Part shown: one piece after another, positions 7,471 to 13,476 of the stretch
How the letters are laid out: the number at the start of each line of letters is the position of its first letter
Position numbering within the stretch: the first letter of the stretch is position 1
Source of the DNA: an uncultured Acetobacteraceae bacterium
GTDB lineage: Bacteria > Pseudomonadota > Alphaproteobacteria > Acetobacterales > Acetobacteraceae
Direction: 5' to 3'
NCBI GenBank assembly: GCA_903839965.1
Contig: CAIMEK010000687.1
Span: 1-13,476 of the forward strand
Length of the DNA: 13,476 nt
Notes under the pieces: generated by a model
Seen by the model: the letters and a program-made list of their open reading frames with translations, nothing else
Databases searched by the model: none
Told to the model about the DNA's origin: nothing
Made by a program: the position numbers and the translations under genes

Positions 7471-8772
7471 ATGATGCTGCGCTTCCCTCGCCCACGCCGC
7501 CCGAACCTCAGGGTCGTGCTGCTGCTTGCCGCCCGGGCCGTGGCGCCTGTGCCGGCACTGGCGCAGACTGCCGACGCGTCGCGCATCGTCGCGGTCGTGA
7601 ATGGTGACGTCATCAGCAAGGCCGATGTGGACCATCGGCGACGGCTGTTCGCGTTGTCGACCGGCATGTCGGCTGCTCCGGAGGTGCTGGATCGGTTGAC
7701 GCCGCAGGTGACGCGCCAGCTGATCGACGAGCGACTGCGGCTGCAGGAGGTGCAGCGGCGGCACGTCGTCGTTCAGGACAACGAGATCGCGGGCGCGATC
7801 CGCGAGATCGAGCAGCGCAATGGCATGCCCGACGGAACGCTGCGCCGACGGCTGTCGGCCGATGGGGTGGAGTTCCGCACGCTGATCGACCAGGTGCGGG
7901 TGCAGATCGGCTGGGGCCGGGTGCTTCGCCAGGTGCTCGGCCAGCAAACCGAGATCACCGATGCCGATATCCAGGAACAGGCCAATCTGCTGAAGGAACA
8001 GACGGGTCAGCTGGAATTCCGCCTCGCTGAAATCTTCGTGCCGATCGGCGACCCCGGGCAAACCGACGAAGCACGTAAGTTCGCCGATACCATCATCCAG
8101 CAGCTTCGTCTCGGCGCGCCGTTCCCGGTGGTGGCGGCGCAGTTCAGCCAGAGCCAGACGGCATTGCAGGGCGGCGACGAGGGCTGGGTTCAGCCCAACC
8201 AGATCGATCCCACGGTGCTGCGCGTGCTGCAGGAAATGCCGGACGGGGCGATCAGCAATCCTATTCCCGTGCCCGGCGGGCTATCCATCGTGACGTTGCA
8301 TGGCAAGCGGGAGATTGGTCGCGACCCAGGCACCATGGTGAGCCTGCGGCAGGTATTCCTGCCGTTCGCCGCGCGCCTCGATCCGAACGCGCCGACGGCA
8401 CAGCAACAGCAGGTGCTGGAGCAGGCGCGTCGGCTTTCCGGTTCGGCAAAGACCTGCGATGACATTGAAGCGGCGAACAAGGCTTCCGGTAGCAAGCGCC
8501 CGGCTGACCCGGGCGAAGTGCGGGCGGAAGGGGTGGGAGCTCCCGCACTTCGTCAGATTCTGGCGACGTTGCCGGTAGGCAAAGCGAGCCAGCCTCTGAT
8601 CGCCGATGACGGCGTGGCGGTGCTCATGGTGTGCTCCCGTGAGCAGCGGAATTTGGGTTTGCCCAGCAAGCAGGAACTGACTGACCGTATTTTGAGCGAG
8701 CGGGTGGAACTGGCATCACGCCAGCTCATGCGCGATTTGCAGCGGCGGGCGGTGATCGATCAGCGCTCCTGA
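7471..8772 (+). CDS. surA: Periplasmic chaperone and peptidyl-prolyl isomerase SurA
   Basis: This 433-residue periplasmic protein escorts unfolded outer-membrane proteins, LptD included, to the BAM complex. The signal peptide is about 1-31 (VVLLLAARAVAPVPALA). An N-terminal SurA domain follows (RIVAVVNGDVISKADVDHR at 38-56, LIDERLRLQE at 84-93). The first parvulin-type domain is near 180-280 (LEFRLAEIFVPI, GGDEGWVQPNQI, SNPIPVPGGLSIV). A second, more degenerate one starts at VSLRQVFLPF (290-299) and ends near VLMVCSRE. The start is one of two adjacent ATGs (7471 or 7474), with AAGGAG at 7453-7458 at a long 12-nt spacing. It follows lptD by 40 nt and precedes ksgA by 16 nt, so it is probably expressed with both. 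The pdxA gene often found between surA and ksgA is absent. Confidence 0.92.
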   Translation: MMLRFPRPRRPNLRVVLLLAARAVAPVPALAQTADASRIVAVVNGDVISKADVDHRRRLFALSTGMSAAPEVLDRLTPQVTRQLIDERLRLQEVQRRHVVVQDNEIAGAIREIEQRNGMPDGTLRRRLSADGVEFRTLIDQVRVQIGWGRVLRQVLGQQTEITDADIQEQANLLKEQTGQLEFRLAEIFVPIGDPGQTDEARKFADTIIQQLRLGAPFPVVAAQFSQSQTALQGGDEGWVQPNQIDPTVLRVLQEMPDGAISNPIPVPGGLSIVTLHGKREIGRDPGTMVSLRQVFLPFAARLDPNAPTAQQQQVLEQARRLSGSAKTCDDIEAANKASGSKRPADPGEVRAEGVGAPALRQILATLPVGKASQPLIADDGVAVLMVCSREQRNLGLPSKQELTDRILSERVELASRQLMRDLQRRAVIDQRS

Positions 8773-8788
8773 GCCGCGGTGGGCTGAA

Positions 8789-9634
8789 TTGCCGCCGTTG
8801 CGCGAGGTGATCGCGCGACATGGCCTGGATGCGCGACGCTCTCTTGGGCAGCATTTTTTGCTCGACGGCAATCTGACGGCGCGCATTGCGCGCCAGGCCG
8901 GCGCGCTGGATGGACGGCATGTGCTGGAGGTCGGACCGGGTCCGGGCGGCCTCACGCGGGCGTTGCTGGCGACCGGCGCGGCCGATGTGACCGTCGTGGA
9001 GGTCGACGCGCGGGCAGTCGCGGCAATGCGGGAATTGCACGAGGAATCCGCTGGGCGGCTGCATGTGGTAGCGGGCGACGCAATGGCGTTGGACCTCGCG
9101 ACCCTGGTGCCGGCACCGCGACAGGTGGTCGCCAATCTGCCTTACAACGTAGCCTCGCCGTTGCTGGTGGGCTGGTTGCGGAATGCGTCGCTGTGGGAGC
9201 GGTTGACGCTGATGTTCCAACTGGAGGTGGCCGAGCGGATCTGCGCGGCCCCCGGGACGCCCGCGTATGGGCGGCTGACGGTGCTGGTGCAGTGGTGCTG
9301 CGCGGCAGAGTTGCGACTGCGCATTCCGCCGGCGGCTTTCGTGCCGCCGCCCAAGGTCTGGTCGGCCGTGGTGGTGCTGACGCCGCATGCGACACAGCCC
9401 GGGGCCAGGCTGTTCGCGACGATGGAGCAGCTTACCGCGGCGGCTTTCGGGCAACGTCGCAAGATGCTGCGCGGTGCCTTGCGGGGGGTGGGCGGAGAAA
9501 CGCTGCTGGGACGCGCCGGCATCGCGCCGGAACGACGGGCGGAGACACTGGCAGTCGCGGAGTTCGACCGCCTGGCACGACTCCTTTGCACCGGCGATTC
9601 GAAGTCCAACCCGGTCGGGGCCGCGCGCGATTGA
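8789..9634 (+). CDS. rsmA: 16S rRNA dimethyladenosine transferase (A1518/A1519)
   Basis: RsmA (KsgA) dimethylates two adjacent adenines in the 3' hairpin of 16S rRNA, a late step and checkpoint in 30S assembly. The 281-residue protein shows SLGQHFLLD (18-26), the SAM-binding loop LEVGPGPGGLT (46-56), an acidic ribose ligand E71, GDAMALDL (97-104), the catalytic NLPYN (116-120) and PPPKVWSAVV (187-196). The start is TTG 8789: the preceding in-frame codon (8786-8788) is TGA, so no upstream start is possible, and GGTGGG (8778-8783) gives a 5-nt spaced RBS. Later starts (TTG 8798, GTG 8807) would remove conserved residues. The gene is last in the plus-strand block and ends 8 nt before the end of the convergent transporter gene. 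Confidence 0.94.
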   Translation: MPPLREVIARHGLDARRSLGQHFLLDGNLTARIARQAGALDGRHVLEVGPGPGGLTRALLATGAADVTVVEVDARAVAAMRELHEESAGRLHVVAGDAMALDLATLVPAPRQVVANLPYNVASPLLVGWLRNASLWERLTLMFQLEVAERICAAPGTPAYGRLTVLVQWCCAAELRLRIPPAAFVPPPKVWSAVVVLTPHATQPGARLFATMEQLTAAAFGQRRKMLRGALRGVGGETLLGRAGIAPERRAETLAVAEFDRLARLLCTGDSKSNPVGAARD

Positions 9635-9635
9635 A

Positions 9636-9649
9636 ACCCTGGTCAGGGT
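9636..9649. repeat. Inverted repeat at the convergent ksgA/transporter junction
   Basis: ACCCTG (9636-9641) and CAGGGT (9644-9649) are perfect complements around GT, and the repeat covers the stop of the transporter gene. As RNA the loop would have to open to about four bases, leaving a weak five-pair stem with no U-tract. It is the only terminator-like element in the 8-nt gap, and probably too weak to act alone. Confidence 0.25.
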
Positions 9650-10566
9650 GCCAGCCAGCCGAGCAACGCGGTCAAAGTGACCATCGATAGCGCAGTGCTG
9701 ACCACTACTGTGCTGGCTGATGCCTCCATCATGGTTTCGAAGCGCCTGGCAAACAGAAAAGCGTTGGCGCCGGTGGGCATCGCCGCGGCGATCACCACCA
9801 CCGAAAGAGCAACTCCGCGCACGCCGACCAAGTGGCCGATGAACGCCACCAGAGCCGGCATGGCCACCAGTTTGAGGAATGTCGCCAGCAATACCTCGCG
9901 TGCATCCGACCATCCGGAAGGGCGCGGCAGCGACGCGCCAAGACAGAACAAAGCCATTGGCGGCCCGGCGCTTCCAATGAGGCCAAAGAAACGTTGCATG
10001 GGGACCGGCATGTCGAGGCCACTGACACGCCAAACGAAGGCGAGCAGGATCGACATTACAACCGGGTTGCGCAGCACCCCCGGCATCGCAGCACCCAGCA
10101 GACCGAGCACGCTACGTCCGCGCGCGCTGCCGGCCTCGATGAAGACGGTGGCAACCGGCAGGAGCACGGCCGAATGGAAAGCGATCACCGCCAGCAGATA
10201 GGCGACGCCATCACGTCCATATGCGGCGTCGACGATCGGGATGCCGAGCATGACGGTGTTGCCGAACACGCAGTCCAGGCCGAACACCGAGGCGGCGGGG
10301 AGCTGAGCGCCAAACAACATACGAGCCAGCAGCATTGCGAAGCCGAAAAGCGCGAGCGCACCGCCAAGGAAGGTGCCGGCGACGTCCAGCAGACGCAGGG
10401 GGGGCGCCTCGATGATCGAGAGGAACAGCAGGGCGGGCAAGGCGATATAGAATACAAAGTCGGTCATGCCCCGCACCGCTGCCATCTCGACCAGGCGCAG
10501 GTGAATGGCCACGGCGCCCATTGCGATGACGGCGAAGACCGGGCCGACGATCCCCAGGACGCTCAT
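9643..10566 (-). CDS. AEC (auxin efflux carrier) family transporter
   Basis: This 307-residue, very hydrophobic inner-membrane protein has roughly ten membrane segments. Family signs include the N-terminal GPVFAVIAMGA (8-18), FVFYIALPALLFLS in the second helix region, the mid-protein FGNTVMLGIPIVDAAYG, LFCLGASL, and AAMPTGANAFLFARRF in the last third. The AEC family has members that move malate, malonate or other small organic acids; auxin efflux is established only in plants, and the bacterial substrate here is unknown. The start ATG 10566 overlaps the stop of the upstream methyltransferase by 4 bp (ATGA, 10563-10566), so its translation is probably coupled. It is the last gene of the yicC-gmk unit and converges on ksgA. 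Confidence 0.88.
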   Translation of the reverse strand: MSVLGIVGPVFAVIAMGAVAIHLRLVEMAAVRGMTDFVFYIALPALLFLSIIEAPPLRLLDVAGTFLGGALALFGFAMLLARMLFGAQLPAASVFGLDCVFGNTVMLGIPIVDAAYGRDGVAYLLAVIAFHSAVLLPVATVFIEAGSARGRSVLGLLGAAMPGVLRNPVVMSILLAFVWRVSGLDMPVPMQRFFGLIGSAGPPMALFCLGASLPRPSGWSDAREVLLATFLKLVAMPALVAFIGHLVGVRGVALSVVVIAAAMPTGANAFLFARRFETMMEASASTVVVSTALSMVTLTALLGWLAP

Positions 10567-11459
10567 GGAGCGTCGAGCTCGCCGCCCGCTGCCCATTCGT
10601 AGGAAAGCGCCCAATCGGGCGACCAGAACCAACAGCGTTGCGGGCTGGACGGCGCGGGGCGGCGGTAGCTGCGGACGAATTCGATGCCGCCACGGAGAAA
10701 GGCGCGCTCCAGCGCGTCTCGCTCGGCCGGTGTGCCAGCCAGGGACCCTTCGGCACAGACGAAGGCACATGGCGTGAGATGATGCACAGCTACACCGGAC
10801 ATGGTGCGCGTGAAGGCGAGCACGGCGCCTCGGCCGGAATGCCGCCGTGTCGTGCCGCCACTCTCGTCGGTCGGGACACCGAGCGGGAAGACCAATGTGC
10901 CGCCGTCAGACAGATTGTCGATCCAGCGTGCGGCGGGACCGGCGAGCGCGAAATTGACGTAGACGCGCTCGACCGGCCCGTCCGGCCATTCCGCGCCATC
11001 ACCTTCAAGCACAGTGACATTCGGCCAGGGACACAGATTGGCGCGAGCGGCCGTGGCGAGGTGTCGGTCGTATTCGATAGCGGTCACACTGCCCTCGGGC
11101 CCGGTCAGTTCGGCCAGCATGGCGGTGTAATAGCCGGCACCGGCACCGACATGCAGGACGCGGTCGCCCGTGCGGACAGCGAGATGGTGGAGCATGAGTG
11201 CGTGCAGCGAGGGACTGCCATTGTTGAGGCCGCGCGCCCGGTCGAGCACGATCAACACGTCGTCGTAAAGCGGCGACGGGTCATCGCCGGCCAATTCGAT
11301 GGCGCCGGATGTCGGGTTGAGGATCACCCATGGCTTCGGACCGAGAAAAGCCTCGCGCGGTACCAGGGCCAGCGCGCGTTCGACGGCCGGATCATCGATG
11401 CCGACGATTCGCAGCATTCGCGTGGCGTAGTTCCGGCGCAGCGCGACAAGGTCGATCAC
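10563..11459 (-). CDS. PCMT-like (protein-L-isoaspartate O-methyltransferase family) methyltransferase
   Basis: The 298-residue protein has a Rossmann SAM-binding core with motif I VLHVGAGAGYYTAML (101-115), an acidic ribose ligand in AIEYDRHL (127-134), and GDGAEWPDGPVERVYVNF (153-170) as the later strands. The opening LVALRRNYATRML (4-16) and VPREAFLGP (33-41) are PCMT-like. It differs from canonical Pcm in two ways: the region before motif I reads NNGSPSLHALMLHHL instead of the usual ISQPY-type segment, and it has an extra C-terminal tail of about 80 residues. Repair of isoaspartyl proteins is therefore uncertain; it may methylate another carboxylate. The start is GTG 11459, overlapping the gmk stop by 4 bp (11456-11459), and its own stop overlaps the AEC transporter start. 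Those overlaps tie it tightly to both. Confidence 0.8.
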   Translation of the reverse strand: MIDLVALRRNYATRMLRIVGIDDPAVERALALVPREAFLGPKPWVILNPTSGAIELAGDDPSPLYDDVLIVLDRARGLNNGSPSLHALMLHHLAVRTGDRVLHVGAGAGYYTAMLAELTGPEGSVTAIEYDRHLATAARANLCPWPNVTVLEGDGAEWPDGPVERVYVNFALAGPAARWIDNLSDGGTLVFPLGVPTDESGGTTRRHSGRGAVLAFTRTMSGVAVHHLTPCAFVCAEGSLAGTPAERDALERAFLRGGIEFVRSYRRPAPSSPQRCWFWSPDWALSYEWAAGGELDAP

Positions 11460-12082
11460 GCACCAAGCCCGGCAAGGAAGGTAGGCAATCCACAGAGGCG
11501 GCGGGTGGCCGAGCGGGCGGCATGCAGCACGGCCCGGCAGCTGGCCAGAGCAAGATCGAAATCGGCATTCACCAGCACGTGGTCGAATTCATTGGCATGG
11601 GCCATTTCGGTGCGGGCGGCTTGCATGCGTCGGGCGATTTCTGCTTCGTCGTCGGTGCCCCGGCCGCGCAACCGTGATTCCAACTGCGCCAGCGAGGGCG
11701 GGAGGACAAATACGCTCACCACATCATCTACCAGGGCAGCGCGCAGCTGGCGGTGGCCCTGCCAATCGATGTCGAACATGATGTCGCGACCGGCGTCCAA
11801 CGCTGCTACTACCGGCGTTCGCGGAGTGCCGTAGCTGCGACCGAATACCTGCGCCCATTCGAGCATTTCGCTGGCCTCGACCATGGCCGTGAATTGCGCC
11901 TGGGTACGAAAGAAATAATGTACGCCTTCCTGCTCGTTGGAACGGGGCGGGCGGGTGGTTACGCTGACAGACAAGGCGAGATTTGGCTCGGCAGCCAGCA
12001 GTGCGCGGGTCAGCGTAGTCTTGCCGGCGCCCGAGGGTGCGGAAATTACCAGACACACACCGCGGCGAGCGAGCCCATTCAT
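11456..12082 (-). CDS. gmk: Guanylate kinase
   Basis: This 208-residue enzyme phosphorylates GMP to GDP with ATP, an essential step in GTP, dGTP and (p)ppGpp supply. Signatures in order: P-loop SAPSGAGKTT (14-23), the GMP-binding VTTRPPR (41-47), GVHYFF (53-58), E72 with MLEWAQVFGRSYGTP (73-87), FDIDWQG (103-109), and the lid region with LRGRGTDDEAEIARRM (138-153). The length is standard for bacterial Gmk. ATG 12082 overlaps the yicC stop by 4 bp (ATGA, 12079-12082). A much longer open frame runs upstream, but only this part matches the family; the rest is a shadow of yicC. The gene order yicC-gmk is common in proteobacteria, which supports both calls. Confidence 0.96.
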   Translation of the reverse strand: MNGLARRGVCLVISAPSGAGKTTLTRALLAAEPNLALSVSVTTRPPRSNEQEGVHYFFRTQAQFTAMVEASEMLEWAQVFGRSYGTPRTPVVAALDAGRDIMFDIDWQGHRQLRAALVDDVVSVFVLPPSLAQLESRLRGRGTDDEAEIARRMQAARTEMAHANEFDHVLVNADFDLALASCRAVLHAARSATRRLCGLPTFLAGLGA

Positions 12083-12987
12083 TCGATGTTTTGCACCTGC
12101 TCGCGCAGTTGCTCGAGTGCAGCCTTCAACTTCAGCCCGGTGGCGGTGAGCGGCACCGAAGCGGACTTGCTGCACAGCGTGTTGACCTCCCGATTGAACT
12201 CCTGCGTCAGAAAATCGAAACGGCGGCCGATCGCCGTTCCCTCGGCGAGCAACGCCTGGGCGGCGTGCAAATGCGCATCGAGCCGGTCGAGCTCTTCGCG
12301 TACGTCCGAACGCGATGCGAGCAGGGCGACTTCCTGGGCAATGCGCTCCTCGGGTAAGGCGGGAACCTCTGCAAGCAGGGCCTGGACCGATTCCAGCATC
12401 CGGGCGCGCTGGGCAGCCGGCTGGTTGGCGGCTTCGACCGTCGCCGTGGCACACAGGGCGGCGATTTCGTCGAGCAAGCGGCGCAGGGTGATTGCGAGCC
12501 GCGCACCCTCGGCTTTGCGCGAAGCGACCAGGGCTGCCAGGGCGGTGGCAAACCCCTGGCGCATGGCGGCATCGCGCGCTGCATTGGCGGCCTCGTCCTC
12601 GGTGGCGGCGGACTGGCGCAGCACACCCGGCAACGCCAACAGGGCTTCCGCACGGGGGGCGGGAGCGCCGGGGATGCGGGCGGCGAGGTCGACGGCGAGC
12701 GCGAGCACCTGCTCCAGCGCCGCCGGATCGGGAGCCAGGCGTGGCTGATCGTCCCGCTTGACCGTGAGGTTGGCGGTGACGTTGCCGCGCTTGAGTTGCT
12801 TGCCGGCAGCCTCGCGCATGGGCGGTTCCAGGACATCCAGGCCGGGCGGCAGCCGAAAACGCAGCTCCAGGCCGCGCCCATTGACACTGCGCAACTCCCA
12901 GACCCATGCCAGCCCGTCGGTGACGCTCTCGATACGAGCGAACCCGGTCATCGAGGCGAGCTCAGCGGGGGCAGGCGCGTCGGTCAT
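12079..12987 (-). CDS. yicC: YicC family endoribonuclease
   Basis: This 302-residue protein has the YicC N-terminal signature SMTGFAR (12-18) followed by WELRSVNGRGLELRFRLP (30-47). Its C-terminal DUF1732 region ends RRFDFLTQEFNREVNTL...ATGLKLKAALEQLREQVQN. The middle is alanine-rich and helical. YicC proteins are reported to be RNA endonucleases that form hexamers and act in mRNA/sRNA turnover; that role comes from family knowledge. The start ATG 12987 is preceded by AAGGA with an 8-nt spacing, and the 11 residues before the signature are plausible for alphaproteobacterial members. It is the first gene of the minus-strand unit with gmk, the PCMT-like gene and the AEC transporter, and is transcribed from the 55-bp spacer shared with the divergent dehydrogenase. 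Confidence 0.93.
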   Translation of the reverse strand: MTDAPAPAELASMTGFARIESVTDGLAWVWELRSVNGRGLELRFRLPPGLDVLEPPMREAAGKQLKRGNVTANLTVKRDDQPRLAPDPAALEQVLALAVDLAARIPGAPAPRAEALLALPGVLRQSAATEDEAANAARDAAMRQGFATALAALVASRKAEGARLAITLRRLLDEIAALCATATVEAANQPAAQRARMLESVQALLAEVPALPEERIAQEVALLASRSDVREELDRLDAHLHAAQALLAEGTAIGRRFDFLTQEFNREVNTLCSKSASVPLTATGLKLKAALEQLREQVQNIE

Positions 12988-13012
12988 GCATGCAATCCTT
13001 CAGATGGGCGAC

Positions 13013-13041
13013 ATCCTAGCAGCGCCAGGCTAGTGTCGGAA
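13013..13041 (-). promoter_or_regulatory. Possible promoter of the yicC operon
   Basis: On the minus strand TTCCGA (13041-13036, 3 of 6 consensus bases) and TAGGAT (13018-13013, 4 of 6) are 17 bp apart, upstream of the yicC ATG at 12987. The match is weak, but the 55-bp spacer leaves few other positions for a sigma-70-type promoter. It overlaps the inverted repeat at 13016-13033. Confidence 0.2.
13016..13033. repeat. Inverted repeat in the yicC/dehydrogenase divergent spacer
   Basis: CTAGC (13016-13020) and GCTAG (13029-13033) form an 18-bp dyad with an 8-nt spacer, lying 10-27 bp before the dehydrogenase ATG and overlapping the candidate yicC promoter. CTAG is generally under-represented in many bacterial genomes, so two copies in a dyad may mean an operator site. 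Confidence 0.35.
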
Positions 13042-13042
13042 C

Positions 13043-13476
13043 ATGGTTGCATATCGGACCGTGCTGATCACCGGCGCGTCCAGCGGGCTTGGCAAAGCGC
13101 TGGCGTTGGAATGTGCCGCGCCAGGGGTCGAACTGCACCTGGCCGGGCGCGATCTCGCCCGTCTGGAGGCCGCGGCGGTCGCCTGCCGGGAGCGGGGAGC
13201 AGCGGTGCACGCGCGCGTGCTCGACGTATGCGACGAGGCGGCAACGGCGGCGTGGATTGCCGGGGCGGGTCGACTTGACCTGGTGGTGGCGAATGCCGGC
13301 ATTTCGGCGGGCACCGGGGATGGTCGCGTGGAGCGTTCCGAGCAGGCGCGCGCGGTTTTTGCGACCAACCTGGTCGGCATGCTGAACACGGTGCTGCCGG
13401 CGCTGGCGGCCATGCGCGAGCAGGCGCCGGTGGATGGGGTACGGGGACGGATCGCCGTGGTGGCTTCGATTGCCGC
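13043..13476 (+). CDS. Short-chain dehydrogenase/reductase (SDR), cut by the right edge
   Basis: The first 144 codons are visible, beginning MVAYRTVLITGASSGLGKAL. The NAD(P)-binding TGASSGLG (10-17), HLAGRDLARL (32-41) with R36 suggesting NADP(H) preference, LDV (60-62), NAG (84-86), the conserved N109 of the catalytic tetrad and the serine S142 in VVASIA are all in place. The Tyr-x-x-x-Lys pair lies beyond the window. The start ATG 13043 is firm because an in-frame TAG stands at 13031-13033. The gene is divergent from yicC with 55 bp between them. The substrate is unknown; in Gram-negative clusters such SDRs may reduce fatty acyl or sugar intermediates, but nothing visible decides this. Confidence 0.92.
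   Translation, partial: MVAYRTVLITGASSGLGKALALECAAPGVELHLAGRDLARLEAAAVACRERGAAVHARVLDVCDEAATAAWIAGAGRLDLVVANAGISAGTGDGRVERSEQARAVFATNLVGMLNTVLPALAAMREQAPVDGVRGRIAVVASIA

Noticed and set aside
8726..10033. A 435-codon open frame on the minus strand across ksgA and part of the transporter gene
   Set aside because: It is antisense to the unmistakable ksgA and out of frame with the AEC gene; its product is Arg/His/Gln-rich without any domain, as expected of GC-rich shadow frames.
10638..11834. A 398-codon plus-strand open frame
   Set aside because: It lies opposite the methyltransferase and gmk, both with clear motifs, and shows none of its own.
12083..12907. N-terminal extension of gmk to 483 residues, as a possible fusion
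   Set aside because: The extension is an out-of-frame shadow of yicC; Gmk has its full normal length from ATG 12082.

Overview
The window is GC-rich, densely coding chromosomal DNA. It most likely comes from an alphaproteobacterium, plausibly Rhodospirillales/Acetobacteraceae. Three things point there: a full outer-membrane LPS-transport block (lptF, lptG, lptD, surA) followed directly by ksgA, KsgA with the alphaproteobacterial-looking N-terminus PPLREVIARHGL, and near-exclusive use of TGA stops with gene joins of only a few bases. The taxonomic call is inference from protein style; no rRNA or other marker is present.

Layout, left to right. (1) At 1-50 the minus strand holds the first 17 residues of a gene that runs off the left edge, probably leucyl aminopeptidase. 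(2) A 115-bp divergent spacer leads into a plus-strand pair, cysQ (PAP phosphatase) and sua5/tsaC (threonylcarbamoyl-AMP synthase), which overlap by 4 bp. (3) An accessory patch at about 1908-2834 holds a minus-strand GNAT acetyltransferase and a short plus-strand ORF that matches only the C-terminal end of FAD-linked oxidases; it looks like the stump of a deleted gene. (4) A plus-strand envelope block follows: lptF-lptG-lptD-surA-ksgA, with gaps of 4, 2, 40 and 16 nt. LptF and LptG form the inner-membrane LPS exporter, LptD is the outer-membrane LPS translocon, SurA is the periplasmic chaperone for beta-barrels such as LptD, and KsgA dimethylates 16S rRNA. (5) ksgA converges with an 8-nt gap on a minus-strand operon, yicC-gmk-(PCMT-like methyltransferase)-(AEC transporter), in which every junction is a 4-bp start/stop overlap. 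(6) A 55-bp divergent spacer separates yicC from the 5' part of a short-chain dehydrogenase that runs off the right edge.

Most of the window is conserved housekeeping sequence, and I do not see a new defence, mobile or RNA-based system. The points most worth a second look are the FAD-oxidase stump with its strong ribosome-binding site beside an inverted acetyltransferase gene, the overlap-coupled placement of an atypical PCMT-like protein with a membrane carrier downstream of gmk, the TTG start of ksgA directly after an in-frame stop, and the three-cysteine arrangement of LptD. No tRNA, rRNA, CRISPR array or insertion sequence was seen.
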